A stretch of 64,000 nt of DNA from CAVPNY01 sp963706905. Its GTDB lineage: Bacteria; Chloroflexota; Anaerolineae; Anaerolineales; UBA4823. Below are positions 33,470 to 42,351 of this stretch, one piece after another. The position numbers and the translations under genes are program-made. The stretch lies in the NCBI GenBank assembly GCA_963706905.1, contig CAVPNY010000009.1:248001-312000 (forward strand), written 5' to 3'. The notes under the pieces were generated by a model. That model was given only the letters and a program-made list of their open reading frames with translations, had not been told where the DNA came from and ran no database searches. The stretch's first letter is position 1. Each line of letters starts with the position of its first letter.

Positions 33470-35293
33470 ATGGACCCCTCCAAACGCGCAAACCGGGAGC
33501 AAGCCCTCCTTAACCAGATCCAGCGCCTCGAGCGACGTCTTGTGCGTTTACAAGGGCTCAGCCGCCGCTATTCCTGGCTGCGCCTGGGGATCGTTCTGCT
33601 GGGCGGCCTGGGGACCTGGCTGGCTGCAACTCGCCTGGACATTGCCTGGGCATGGGGGACCTTTTTTACCTTCCTGGCGATATTTGTCTTGGTCGCCCTT
33701 CTTCACCGCCGATTAGAGGGCTGGATCGAAAAGTTCAGGCTTTGGCGGGAAATCAAATTGACCCACCTGGCGCGTCTAAATCTGGATTGGGAGCGCCTGC
33801 CTGAACCGCAAAGTTTGCAGGGACGCAGTCCCCTGGCAATCGATCTTGATCTTGTTGGGCCGCGCTCGCTCCACCATCTACTCGATATTGCGGTGTCGCA
33901 AGAGGGCAGCCAACAACTCGGCGACTGGCTGGGAAATCCAGTTGCTGATCCTGATCAGATCACAGAACGCCAGGATATAGTAAAGGAATTAATCTCGATT
34001 GTGCCTTTTCGCGACCGGTTGTCTTTGACGTTTCGCCTAGTCTCCCGGGAACAATTACAAGGGGCCCGGCTGCTCGGCTGGCTGGCTGAGGATCTGCCCG
34101 CTGATCGAATAAAATGGCTGCTTCCGGTGGCAAGCTTGTGGGTAGCAGTGAACCTGGTTCTCTTCGTACTTTATATCCTCAATCAAATGCCAGCTTACTG
34201 GATTGTCTCGCTCACGCTGTACTTTATTTTCTATAATCTCAACGCCGGGCACTTCAAACCATTTTTCGAGGCAGTGGTTAATCTGGATGGGGAACTGAGC
34301 AAGTTTCGCCCGTTGCTGCGCCTTCTTGAAGAATATCCACTGGAAGGCAAGCCAGGCCTGTTACGACTGCTGGCATCTTTACATGATGGAAGCTCTCGTC
34401 CCTCAAAGCAATTACGTAAAATCCAATTGGCCACTGCTGGGGTTGGCCTGCGCATGAATCCGGTTGTAGGACTGCTCATAAACCTGGTACTGCCCTGGGA
34501 TTTTATTTTCGCCTATCTGGCAGCAGCCTATCGCCAGGAAATAAGAAAAGCCCTGCCTGTCTGGTTCCGATCCCTGTCAAACCTGGAGGCGTTGATCTCC
34601 CTGGCTAATTTCGCCCACCTGAACCCGGATTACACCTTTCCCAAAATCAGCCGAGGCGAGGCACCCATATTCCAGACAGAGGCAGTTGGCCACCCTCTGA
34701 TCCCTGCAAAGCAAAAAATCCATAATAATTTCCAGGTTGACGCCTTAGGCAAGGTGGCGCTAATCACGGGCTCCAACATGTCAGGCAAGAGCACTTTCAT
34801 TAAAACGATTGGCGTAAACCTGTGCCTAGCCTATGCTGGTGGGCCGGTAGATGCGGAGTCATTTCACAGCCTGCCTTTCCGCCTGCATACCTGCATCCGC
34901 ATCAGTGACTCACTCACCGACGGTTTTTCGTACTTCTATGCTGAAGTCAAGTGCTTGAAAAGCCTGCTCGATGAACTTTCCGAAGATGAACAACCATTGC
35001 TCTACCTGATTGACGAAATCTTTCGCGGCACCAATAACCGCGAGCGTCTGATCGGCAGCCGCGCCTATCTGCGCACCGTAGCCGGGATGGCAGGCATCGG
35101 CTTCGTTGCCACCCACGATCTGGAATTGACCAGCCTGGCTGAGGAAAATCCGCTGGTGAGCAATTACCATTTTCGAGACGAGGTGGAGGCGGGCAGGTTA
35201 GTCTTCGACTATACGATCCGCCCTGGCCCCAGCCCAACGACCAACGCGTTAAAAATTATGGTGATGGAAGGGTTGCCGGGGGATATGTCCTGA
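33470..35293 (+). CDS. Membrane-anchored MutS-like ATPase
   Basis: 607 residues. An N-terminal charged helix precedes two hydrophobic helices at about 40-82; two more lie at about 225-262. A MutS core/lever-like helical region follows, then the MutS ATPase domain: Walker A TGSNMSGKST (about 438-447), FSYFYAEVKCLKSLL, Walker B LLYLIDEIFRGTNNRER and FVATHDLELTSLAEE. The mismatch-recognition and connector domains of true MutS are missing. Such membrane MutS-like proteins are widespread but unexplained; a role in replication mismatch repair is unlikely. It begins 60 bases after the methyltransferase operon and may be transcribed with it. Confidence 0.82.
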   Translation: MDPSKRANREQALLNQIQRLERRLVRLQGLSRRYSWLRLGIVLLGGLGTWLAATRLDIAWAWGTFFTFLAIFVLVALLHRRLEGWIEKFRLWREIKLTHLARLNLDWERLPEPQSLQGRSPLAIDLDLVGPRSLHHLLDIAVSQEGSQQLGDWLGNPVADPDQITERQDIVKELISIVPFRDRLSLTFRLVSREQLQGARLLGWLAEDLPADRIKWLLPVASLWVAVNLVLFVLYILNQMPAYWIVSLTLYFIFYNLNAGHFKPFFEAVVNLDGELSKFRPLLRLLEEYPLEGKPGLLRLLASLHDGSSRPSKQLRKIQLATAGVGLRMNPVVGLLINLVLPWDFIFAYLAAAYRQEIRKALPVWFRSLSNLEALISLANFAHLNPDYTFPKISRGEAPIFQTEAVGHPLIPAKQKIHNNFQVDALGKVALITGSNMSGKSTFIKTIGVNLCLAYAGGPVDAESFHSLPFRLHTCIRISDSLTDGFSYFYAEVKCLKSLLDELSEDEQPLLYLIDEIFRGTNNRERLIGSRAYLRTVAGMAGIGFVATHDLELTSLAEENPLVSNYHFRDEVEAGRLVFDYTIRPGPSPTTNALKIMVMEGLPGDMS

Positions 35294-35298
35294 TCTAG

Positions 35299-36519
35299 CT
35301 ACGTTACCTGTATTCCTTCGATCGCCCTCCTGATCCTTTCAAGCGCTTCAACCAGGGTTGAGCGCGGGCAGGCGAAATTCATGCGCAGAAAGCCTTCCCC
35401 TTCCCGGCCATAGACAGCTCCATCTTCCAGATGAACGCGCGCATCTTCCAGAATTAACCTGCTTAGTTCTGGCTGGTCCAGACCTAATCCACGGCAATCC
35501 AGCCAGGCCAGAAACGTGCCTTCGGGGCATATCAAGCGAATGCCGGGGATGTGCTGGGACAGGTAACTCTCCAGGTAGTTCAGGTTTTCTTCCAGGTACA
35601 CCAACACTTGCTCCAGCCATTCTTCCCCATGCAGGTAGGCTGCTTCTAGCGCAATACCACCAAAGACACCAATTCCAAACAAGCCTTGTTTCTCGAGTGT
35701 ACTCAGGAAGCGGGCGCGCAGTTCAGGGCTGGGGATGATAATATTCGAAGTCTGAAGCCCAGCCAGGTTGAAAGTCTTACTCGGAGCAGTGCAGATAATG
35801 GCTTGTTGGGTATAAGCCTCTCCCAATGCGGCGAAGGGTGTAAAGGTTTTCCCCCTATAAACAATATCGGCGTGGATTTCGTCGGACACGATCAGCACGT
35901 TATTTTTCAGACATAGCTCGCCAAAACGAAGCAACTCCTGGCGCGTCCAAACTCTGCCTACCGGATTATGCGGATTGCACAGGATAGCCATCTTTACTTT
36001 GGGGTCGCTGACTCGCTCTACGAGATCACTGAAATCCATGTGGTAATGTCGATCCTTTAGAACTAACGGGTTGCCTGTAACAAAGGCTCCGTTGTTTTCG
36101 ATGGCGCTAAAAAAGGGATGGTAGACAGGAGGCTGGATCAAAACCTGCTCTCCGTTTGACACAAAGGTCTGAACCAGAAAGTTAAGCGCTGGTACCACCC
36201 CGGGAGTCGTGCAGATCCATTCTGGATCAACTTCCCATCCATGGCGGCGTTTCATCCAACCAACTATGCTGGCGTAATAAGAATCAGGCGTATCGGTATA
36301 GCCGTAGAATCCATGCCTTGCCCGGACAACCAGCGCATCCACCACCCGCTGCGGACAGGGAAAATCCATATCGGCGATCCACATCGGAAGGACACCGACT
36401 TCCCCAGCACACATGTCAGCCGGCCTGAGATGCACTGGATTTCTTTTCTCCCCACTGAACTCCCATTTGATCGCCTGGGTACCAATGCGGTTAATCTGAC
36501 GGTCGAAATCGTATTTCAT
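35299..36519 (-). CDS. MalY/PatB-type PLP-dependent cystathionine beta-lyase / aminotransferase
   Basis: ATG 36519, after AAGGA, gives 406 residues beginning MKYDFDRQINRIGTQAIKWE. Family motifs include VLPMWIADMDFPCPQRVVDA, HGFYGYTDTPDSYYASI, TTPGVVPALNFLVQTF, AILCNPHNPVGRVWT, VSDEIHADIVYRG and the PLP lysine in TAPSKTFNLAGLQ. Members cleave C-S bonds of cystathionine or cysteine S-conjugates; some act as regulators. It points toward and nearly meets the MutS-like gene (6 bases between stop codons). A link to methionine and homocysteine made by the nearby operon is possible. Confidence 0.9.
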   Translation of the reverse strand: MKYDFDRQINRIGTQAIKWEFSGEKRNPVHLRPADMCAGEVGVLPMWIADMDFPCPQRVVDALVVRARHGFYGYTDTPDSYYASIVGWMKRRHGWEVDPEWICTTPGVVPALNFLVQTFVSNGEQVLIQPPVYHPFFSAIENNGAFVTGNPLVLKDRHYHMDFSDLVERVSDPKVKMAILCNPHNPVGRVWTRQELLRFGELCLKNNVLIVSDEIHADIVYRGKTFTPFAALGEAYTQQAIICTAPSKTFNLAGLQTSNIIIPSPELRARFLSTLEKQGLFGIGVFGGIALEAAYLHGEEWLEQVLVYLEENLNYLESYLSQHIPGIRLICPEGTFLAWLDCRGLGLDQPELSRLILEDARVHLEDGAVYGREGEGFLRMNFACPRSTLVEALERIRRAIEGIQVT

Positions 36520-36592
36520 GCTTATCCTTTTCGAAGCACGATAGATGTAAGCCATCTGCCTGAATATATATATTTTTTTGTGGTTAAATTAT

Positions 36593-36622
36593 TTGACATC
36601 CAGATCTCAATTATGCTACACT
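36593..36622 (+). promoter_or_regulatory. Candidate promoter of the CO dehydrogenase operon
   Basis: TTGACA (36593-36598), 18 bases and TACACT (36617-36622) form a reasonable sigma-70 promoter in an AT-rich 255-base intergenic region. The transcript would have a leader of about 145 bases before cooF. No CooA-like binding palindrome was seen. Confidence 0.5.
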
Positions 36623-36774
36623 TTAACCCAAGTGAATAAACTCACAAACAAATTTGTTGCCAATCCCAGATTTCGTAAAAATAAATAAGTTAGCTTCATT
36701 CATTCATCCTGCAAACCAGTCAAGAATCCTAGCTATCGACGACATGATTTTCTGACTAACTCAGGAGGTTGTCT

Positions 36775-37332
36775 ATGAAACGATTATTTGTCCGTCCGGA
36801 GCTCTGTACTGGATGCAAGACGTGCGAGATTGCCTGCACCGTTGAGCATTCTAAGAACAAGCATTTACTGGGAGCGATGATGGAATCTCCCCCGCCCCAT
36901 ACCCGGGTGTACGTCGAAGCAGTTTTAAATGGACACTTTGATGTATTCAAAATGCCAATGACCTGCAGGCACTGCGATCCCGCTCCTTGCATGGCTGCGT
37001 GCATCCCCCAGGCCATGTATCGCACGGTCGAAGGCGTGGTGACCAATGTAGGTGGTCTGCATGCCTGCATTGCCTGTGGCATGTGCGTGATGATGTGTCC
37101 CTTTGGGATGATCGCCCGCGCCCCAGCCCTCGACGGCAAAGTCATGGCGCTTAAGTGCGATCTGTGCCCCGATCGAGCGGTGCCTGCCTGCGCAGACGCC
37201 TGTCCGACCGGGGCGATCCTATTCCTGGAAGGCGATGACTTTGCTCACCAATCGCGATTGCGCGCCAGCGTGATCCTATCAAATGCCAAAAGCCTGCGCG
37301 AAACCACCATAACCCAATCCCTGGAGGAATAA
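36775..37332 (+). CDS. cooF: CooF-type iron-sulfur protein of CO dehydrogenase
   Basis: ATG 36775 follows AGGAGG. The 185-residue protein has four Cys clusters for [4Fe-4S] centres: CTGCKTCEIAC, CRHCDPAPCMAACIPQ, CIACGMCVMMCPFG and CDLCPDRAVPACADACPTGA. It is the polyferredoxin that takes electrons from CO dehydrogenase, encoded 3 bases downstream, and passes them to the NADH-type module. Family size and motif order match. It is the first gene of the five-gene unit. Confidence 0.92.
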   Translation: MKRLFVRPELCTGCKTCEIACTVEHSKNKHLLGAMMESPPPHTRVYVEAVLNGHFDVFKMPMTCRHCDPAPCMAACIPQAMYRTVEGVVTNVGGLHACIACGMCVMMCPFGMIARAPALDGKVMALKCDLCPDRAVPACADACPTGAILFLEGDDFAHQSRLRASVILSNAKSLRETTITQSLEE

Positions 37333-37335
37333 CCC

Positions 37336-39234
37336 ATGGAACGCTCAATCAGTCCCGATTCAATCCTTTTACTCAAGACCGCCCAGACAGCAGGTGTAAC
37401 CACTGCCTGGGACCGGTATGAAGCCCAACTTCCTCAGTGCGGTTTCGGCGAAACCGGGCTGTGCTGCCGCCACTGCCTGCAAGGACCTTGCCGGATTGAC
37501 CCATTTGGCGTCAGCGGGCCAAAATATGGTATCTGTGGCGCTTCAGCAGACGTGATTGTAGCGCGCGGCCTGGCGCGCAGCATTGCTGGCGGCACTTCCT
37601 CACACTCAGCCCACGCCAAGCACCTGGCGCATACCATGCTCAAGTTCAGCCGGGGAGAAGCCCCTGATTACGGCATCAAAGACAAGGATAAATTCTACGC
37701 TGTGCTCCAGCGGGTCGGTATCACCAGGGATGGCAAGAGCGATGAAGAGCTGGCCGGTGAGCTAGCCCAACTGGCCTTGGATGAGTTTTCTGAGCGCGAA
37801 GAACCACCGGTATGGCTAAAGACCACCATCACCCCTGCCCGCATGCAGAAGTTTGAACAGCTTGGCCTGGTCCCTCCGGGCCTTGATTCTGCTGTGGCAG
37901 AAGTGATGCACCGCACCACCAACGGCGTCGATGCCGATGCAGTCAACATCCTGCTCGGAGCGATTAAGTGCGCTGTGGGAGATTACACCGGCATGTACCT
38001 GGCTACCGATCTATCCGATATCCTTTTCGGTACTCCGGCTCCAGTGATGGCACGCGCCAATCTTGGTACTCTAAAGGAAAACGCGGTCAATATCGCTGTG
38101 CACGGCCATAATCCAGTGCTTAGCGAGGTGATCGTCGCCCAGGCTGAGCTGATGCGGGATGAAGCTATCGCCGCCGGGGCTCCCGAAGGCATCAATCTGG
38201 TCGGGATCTGTTGCACCGGACTCGAAGTGATGATGCGCCATGGCATACCCAGCGCGACCAACTCGCTCTCCCAGGAGCTGGCGATCTTAACCGGAGCGTT
38301 GGATGCCGCGGTGGTTGATTACCAGTGCATCATGCCCAGTCTGCCCATGGTCGCCAGCCATTACCATACCGCGATTATCACCACCATGTCGATCGCCAAG
38401 ATCACCGGCGCCCATCACCTCGAATTCGATGAAAAGCACGCTGGCCAGAAAGCGCAAGAGATCATCCGCCTGGCAATCGAAGCCTTCAAGAAGCGCGATC
38501 CAGCTAAAGTCAACATCCCGCCGGTGGTCAACGATGCCTGGGCCGGCATGTCTGCAGAGACTATTGTCAAAGTACTGGCCCTGGTCGACCCAGAAGACCC
38601 GCTCAAGCCGCTGCTCGACAACATCGTCAACGGCAATATCCTGGGCGTGTGCCTGTTTGCCGGCTGCAACGATGTCAAGATCACCCAGGATAAGACTTTC
38701 GTGGAGCTGGTCAAAGCCCTGGTGGCCGAGAATGTGCTGATTCTGTGTACCGGCTGCGCCGCAGGCAGCTTTGCCCGCCACGGTTTGCTCACCCCGGCAG
38801 CCACTGAAAAGTATGCTGGACCCGGTCTGAAAGCTGTCCTGACAGCCCTAGGTCGGGCTGCTGGATTGGGAGGTCCATTACCACTGGCACTGCACACCGG
38901 CTCCTGCGTCGACAACACCCGCGCCGCCAGCATCGCCACTGCTCTTGCCAACAAGCTGGGCGTCGATGTCAGCGCACTGCCGGTGGTGGCCACCGCTCCC
39001 GAGGCGGCTATGGAGAAAGCTGTTTCCATTGGCACCTGGGCTGTGGCGATGGGCCTGCCTACCCACGTTGGTGTTGTCCCACCGGTGACCGGAAGTCCGC
39101 TGGTGGTCCAGGTACTCACCCAAACTGCCAAAGATCTATTCGGTGGCTATTTCATCGTCGAGCCGGATCCACAAACTGCAGCCGCCAAGCTGGTCGCGGC
39201 GCTTAAAGAACGCCGCGCCGGGCTGGGGATCTAA
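37336..39234 (+). CDS. cooS: Anaerobic carbon-monoxide dehydrogenase catalytic subunit
   Basis: 632 residues, the usual size for CooS. The N-terminal Cys motifs CGFGETGLCCRHCLQGPCRI and GPKYGICGASADVIV bind the D and B clusters. C-cluster ligands are expected in NLVGICCTGLEVMMRHG, GVCLFAGCNDVKITQDK, LILCTGCAAGSFARHG and HTGSCVDNTRAASIA. It oxidises CO to CO2 or reduces CO2 with a Ni-Fe-S cluster in the cytoplasm. No acetyl-CoA synthase, CooC, CooJ or hydrogenase gene is in the window, so it looks like a stand-alone CODH unit tied to CooF and NuoEF rather than an acetyl-CoA synthase operon. Confidence 0.95.
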   Translation: MERSISPDSILLLKTAQTAGVTTAWDRYEAQLPQCGFGETGLCCRHCLQGPCRIDPFGVSGPKYGICGASADVIVARGLARSIAGGTSSHSAHAKHLAHTMLKFSRGEAPDYGIKDKDKFYAVLQRVGITRDGKSDEELAGELAQLALDEFSEREEPPVWLKTTITPARMQKFEQLGLVPPGLDSAVAEVMHRTTNGVDADAVNILLGAIKCAVGDYTGMYLATDLSDILFGTPAPVMARANLGTLKENAVNIAVHGHNPVLSEVIVAQAELMRDEAIAAGAPEGINLVGICCTGLEVMMRHGIPSATNSLSQELAILTGALDAAVVDYQCIMPSLPMVASHYHTAIITTMSIAKITGAHHLEFDEKHAGQKAQEIIRLAIEAFKKRDPAKVNIPPVVNDAWAGMSAETIVKVLALVDPEDPLKPLLDNIVNGNILGVCLFAGCNDVKITQDKTFVELVKALVAENVLILCTGCAAGSFARHGLLTPAATEKYAGPGLKAVLTALGRAAGLGGPLPLALHTGSCVDNTRAASIATALANKLGVDVSALPVVATAPEAAMEKAVSIGTWAVAMGLPTHVGVVPPVTGSPLVVQVLTQTAKDLFGGYFIVEPDPQTAAAKLVAALKERRAGLGI

Positions 39235-39237
39235 ACG

Positions 39238-39678
39238 ATGCTGCCCGCGCAACACTACCACTCACCTCCAGCTGGAGCCGTGCTGGCTACACTCCACGAG
39301 ATCAGCGCCCGCTGCGGTTACCTACCCCAGGATGAGCTGCGACAAAGCGCGTTGTCACTGGGCGTACCGCTCAGCCAGATGGTCAGCGCGGCTTCTTTTT
39401 ATGCTGCTTTCAGTTTCCGCCCTTGTGGCCGACATAAGATTCAGGTCTGTGAGGGTACTGCCTGTTACGTGAAAGGCGCGGCTGCCCTCCTGACACATCT
39501 TTCGGCTGTACTTGGCATTGCCCCCGATCAATCCACCCAGGATTTGCTATTTATGTTGAAGAGGGTGCGCTGTGTCGGTTCCTGCGGCCTGGCTCCTGTG
39601 GTTCGCCTGGGTGATGAGACCCTCGGACGTGTCACTCCCGCTGATCTTGACGCGCTCCTGACGCGTTTTCGTGAATAG
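39238..39678 (+). CDS. nuoE: NuoE-type [2Fe-2S] thioredoxin-like subunit
   Basis: 146 residues, starting 3 bases after cooS. The N-terminal helical part (AVLATLHEISARCGYLPQDE) is typical of NuoE/HoxE/HymA. The thioredoxin-like [2Fe-2S] domain has ligands in QVCEGTACYVKGAAALL and KRVRCVGSCGLAPVVRLGDE. In complex I and NAD-linked hydrogenases this subunit pairs with NuoF. Here it would sit between the CO dehydrogenase electron chain and NAD(P). The gene is followed by a large palindrome before nuoF. Confidence 0.9.
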   Translation: MLPAQHYHSPPAGAVLATLHEISARCGYLPQDELRQSALSLGVPLSQMVSAASFYAAFSFRPCGRHKIQVCEGTACYVKGAAALLTHLSAVLGIAPDQSTQDLLFMLKRVRCVGSCGLAPVVRLGDETLGRVTPADLDALLTRFRE

Positions 39679-39690
39679 GTTCAGATTAAT

Positions 39691-39731
39691 GATTCGAACC
39701 CTTGCAAGCCAGACCTGCAAGGGTTCGAATC
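39691..39731 (+). repeat. 16-bp perfect hairpin between nuoE and nuoF resembling a tRNA T-arm sequence
   Basis: The arms GATTCGAACCCTTGCA (39691-39706) and TGCAAGGGTTCGAATC (39716-39731) pair perfectly around a 9-base loop. There is no U-run, so a rho-independent terminator is unlikely. GGGTTCGAATC is the usual tRNA T-loop sequence, but no tRNA can be folded here. It may be a REP-like element or an mRNA-stabilising or processing hairpin separating two operon segments. Confidence 0.8.
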
Positions 39732-39744
39732 CACGGATAAGGAC

Positions 39745-41481
39745 ATGAAGATCTTCTCTACAACCGAGTTCGATTCCCTGCAGGCCGCGGGAGAAGCTAC
39801 CCTTTATCCAGATCGGCTCAAAATCAGTGTAGGCATGGCAACCTGCGGGTTGGCCGCTGGCGCTGATCAAATTTATGAGACAATCCTCAAGCGCCTTGAG
39901 CAACGCGGCCTGGATGCCGAACTCTCCAAGACTGGCTGTATCGGCTACTGCCAGCAAGAACCGCTGGTAGATGTGCGCTTACCGGGTCAGGGGCGGGTAA
40001 TCTATACGCAGGTAACGCGCCCACGCGCCCGCGTCCTGGTCGATGAACTGGCGCGTGGAGAGCTCCCGCTGGAAGGTGCCTGGGCTGTGATCGATGAGGA
40101 AGATTACCCAGTCAGAGATCAGATCAAACGCTTCTCCCGCCCGCCCCTGCTGGCCTCGCTGCCCGCGCTCTCCCAAGACCCCTTCTACTCACGGCAGCAC
40201 AAGATCGTCCTGCGCAACTGCGGCTATCTTGATCCAGAATGCCTGGAAGAATACATAGCCCGTGGTGGTTACCACGCCCTGCAACGCGTTTTGGCGTTCT
40301 TGACCCCTCAACAAGTGGTCGATGAGGTATTGCGTGCAGGACTGCGCGGTCGAGGTGGTGGTGGATTTCCGACGGGACGCAAATGGCAGGTCGCCCGCCA
40401 GGCATCTGGAGAGCCCAAATTCATTATCTGCAACGGTGACGAAGGTGACCCTGGAGCCTATATGGATCGCACCATCCTGGAAAGCGATCCACATAGCGTG
40501 ATCGAAGGGATGATCATTGGTGCTTATGCCATTGGCGCCAACCAGGGTTATATCTACGTGCGCGACGAGTATCCTCTGGCAGTTGAACGAGTTCACACCG
40601 CCATCCAACAGGCACTGGAGATCGGAGTCCTCGGCGCCAATATCCTCCACTCGGGGTTCGACCTCACTCTCGAGATCGTCCGTGGGGCAGGAGCCTTTGT
40701 ATGTGGTGAAGAAACTGCCATGATCGCGTCCATCGAGGGTGGGCTGGGTGAACCGCGCCCCAAGCCGCCCTATCCCGCCACTGCCGGCCTGTGGGGCAAA
40801 CCGACAGTGATCAATAATGTCAAAACCCTGGCAACCCTGCCTGTAATCCTGGCACGTGGTGCAGATTGGTATACTGGGTTGGGGACCCCGGGCAACGCCG
40901 GCACAATTGTCTTCTCGCTGGTGGGGCAAATCGCCAACACCGGTCTGGTTGAAGTCCCGCTGGGCATGACCCTGGGTGAGCTGCTTGAAGATATCGGCGG
41001 TGGCAGCCCAAATGGTAAAGCCATAAAAGCGGTGCAAACAGGTGGACCTTCCGGCGGCTGCTTACCAGCTCGCCTGTTTGATACCCCTATCACTTATGAA
41101 GCTATGAAAGAGACCGGATCAATCATGGGCTCCGGAGGGATGGTTGTCCTGGACGAGAGCGCCTGCATGGTGGATGTCGCTCGCTATTTCCTGGATTTCA
41201 CCACCCAGGAATCCTGTGGCAAATGTACAGCTTGCCGGGAAGGCACCCGCCACCTGCACACCATCCTGACCCGCCTCACACAAGGAAACGGGGTGCCCGC
41301 TGACCTTGATCTGCTTCAAGAAATCGGAGAGGCCGTCCAGGCAGGTTCACTATGCGGCCTGGGCCAGACTGCTCCCAACCCGGTACTTTCGACCCTGCGC
41401 TATTTCCGGGAGGAGTACGAGGCGCATGTTTTTGAGCGGCGCTGCCCAACCGGCAAATGCCCCATGACGGCGGAGGTGTGA
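39745..41481 (+). CDS. nuoF: NuoF-type NAD(P)H-binding flavoprotein subunit
   Basis: 578 residues. Residues about 25-100 are a thioredoxin-like [2Fe-2S] domain (KISVGMATCGLAAGADQIYE, TGCIGYCQQEPLVDVRL). The NuoF core follows: GLRGRGGGGFPTGRKWQVAR for NADH and FMN, NGDEGDPGAYMDRTILE, GAGAFVCGEETAMIASIEGG, and the [4Fe-4S] site ESCGKCTACREGTRHL. It ends PTGKCPMTAEV, without the extra ferredoxin domain seen in some HymB/HydB proteins. It would transfer electrons between CooF/NuoE and NAD(P). The start ATG 39745 follows ATAAGGAC, just after the palindrome. Confidence 0.92.
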   Translation: MKIFSTTEFDSLQAAGEATLYPDRLKISVGMATCGLAAGADQIYETILKRLEQRGLDAELSKTGCIGYCQQEPLVDVRLPGQGRVIYTQVTRPRARVLVDELARGELPLEGAWAVIDEEDYPVRDQIKRFSRPPLLASLPALSQDPFYSRQHKIVLRNCGYLDPECLEEYIARGGYHALQRVLAFLTPQQVVDEVLRAGLRGRGGGGFPTGRKWQVARQASGEPKFIICNGDEGDPGAYMDRTILESDPHSVIEGMIIGAYAIGANQGYIYVRDEYPLAVERVHTAIQQALEIGVLGANILHSGFDLTLEIVRGAGAFVCGEETAMIASIEGGLGEPRPKPPYPATAGLWGKPTVINNVKTLATLPVILARGADWYTGLGTPGNAGTIVFSLVGQIANTGLVEVPLGMTLGELLEDIGGGSPNGKAIKAVQTGGPSGGCLPARLFDTPITYEAMKETGSIMGSGGMVVLDESACMVDVARYFLDFTTQESCGKCTACREGTRHLHTILTRLTQGNGVPADLDLLQEIGEAVQAGSLCGLGQTAPNPVLSTLRYFREEYEAHVFERRCPTGKCPMTAEV

Positions 41482-41482
41482 C

Positions 41483-42256
41483 GTGCCAACCCTGACTATT
41501 GACAATCAGATTATCAAAGTTACAGATGGCTCGTCCGTGTTAGAGGCGATTCGCCGGGTGGGGGTTTATCTCCCAACATTGTGTTATTGGGAGGGATTGC
41601 CGCCTTATGGAGCCTGTCGTTTGTGCCTGGTCGAAGTCAGCCAGCCGAGACCGGAAGTTATTGCTGCTTGTGCGTATCCGGCAACAGACGGCATGGTGAT
41701 CGACACCCACGGGCCGCGCGCCCTGGCTGTGCGCAAGATGATGCTGGAGTTTATGCTGGCGCGTTGCCCGACATCGGAAACCATCCGCACTCTGGCGGAA
41801 GAAGCAGGTATCACACAGAGCCGCTTCCCATCCAATTCGGACCCAGCGGAATTGTGCGTTCTATGCGGGCTGTGCGTGCGCGTGTGCCGAGATGCGGTTG
41901 GCGCGGCTGCGATCAGCTTTGCCAACCGCGGGTCCGACCGCAAAGTCGACTCGCCTTTCCATCTCCACTCCGAGGCTTGCATCGGCTGCGGCGCCTGCGC
42001 AGCCGTCTGCCCGACCAAAGCCATCCACATCGAAGACGTGGGAGGCATGCGCCTGCTGCATACCTGGAACACCACCATTCCACTCAAGCCCTGTCCCCGC
42101 TGTGGTCAGCCTTACGCCCCAGATCCGATGGCTTTTCTGCAAGCGCAAGTGCCAGCCAGCGCGCATCTCTACGGCTTTTGCCCGGCCTGTCGCCGCAAGG
42201 TGACCCTGGATCAACTGGAGGTTATTCGAGACGCCGGTTATTGGGGGACAAAGTAG
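41483..42256 (+). CDS. HoxU/NuoG-N-terminal-type iron-sulfur subunit
   Basis: 257 residues from a GTG at 41483, one base after the nuoF stop. A [2Fe-2S] ferredoxin fold (LPTLCYWEGLPPYGACRLCL, ACAYPATDGM) leads into the His-Cys-type region of NuoG. Two [4Fe-4S] motifs follow: CVLCGLCVRVCRD and CIGCGACAAVCPT. The last 55 residues are a possible zinc ribbon, with CPRCGQPY and FCPACRRK. It matches HoxU, HymC-short or the N-terminus of NuoG, lacking the molybdopterin-like part. With NuoE and NuoF it makes a three-subunit diaphorase for the CO dehydrogenase. Confidence 0.85.
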   Translation: MPTLTIDNQIIKVTDGSSVLEAIRRVGVYLPTLCYWEGLPPYGACRLCLVEVSQPRPEVIAACAYPATDGMVIDTHGPRALAVRKMMLEFMLARCPTSETIRTLAEEAGITQSRFPSNSDPAELCVLCGLCVRVCRDAVGAAAISFANRGSDRKVDSPFHLHSEACIGCGACAAVCPTKAIHIEDVGGMRLLHTWNTTIPLKPCPRCGQPYAPDPMAFLQAQVPASAHLYGFCPACRRKVTLDQLEVIRDAGYWGTK

Positions 42257-42351
42257 CCATTCAATGCAACCGGATGGCGCCCCAGGAGCAGGATTTTCCC
42301 GAATGTGAATTGCCTGGGCAGGTGAGGCTTTGCATTCCCAAGAAAGGGACT

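Noticed and set aside
39691..39731. tRNA gene suggested by the GGGTTCGAATCC sequence
   Set aside because: No acceptor, D-arm or anticodon arm can be formed; the segment is a simple perfect hairpin.
40189..41037. 282-residue minus-strand open frame
   Set aside because: Antisense to nuoF; no ribosome site or recognisable domain.
36775..42256. Acetyl-CoA synthase or hydrogenase genes with the CO dehydrogenase
   Set aside because: Both strands around the cluster were checked; no such motifs were found in this window.
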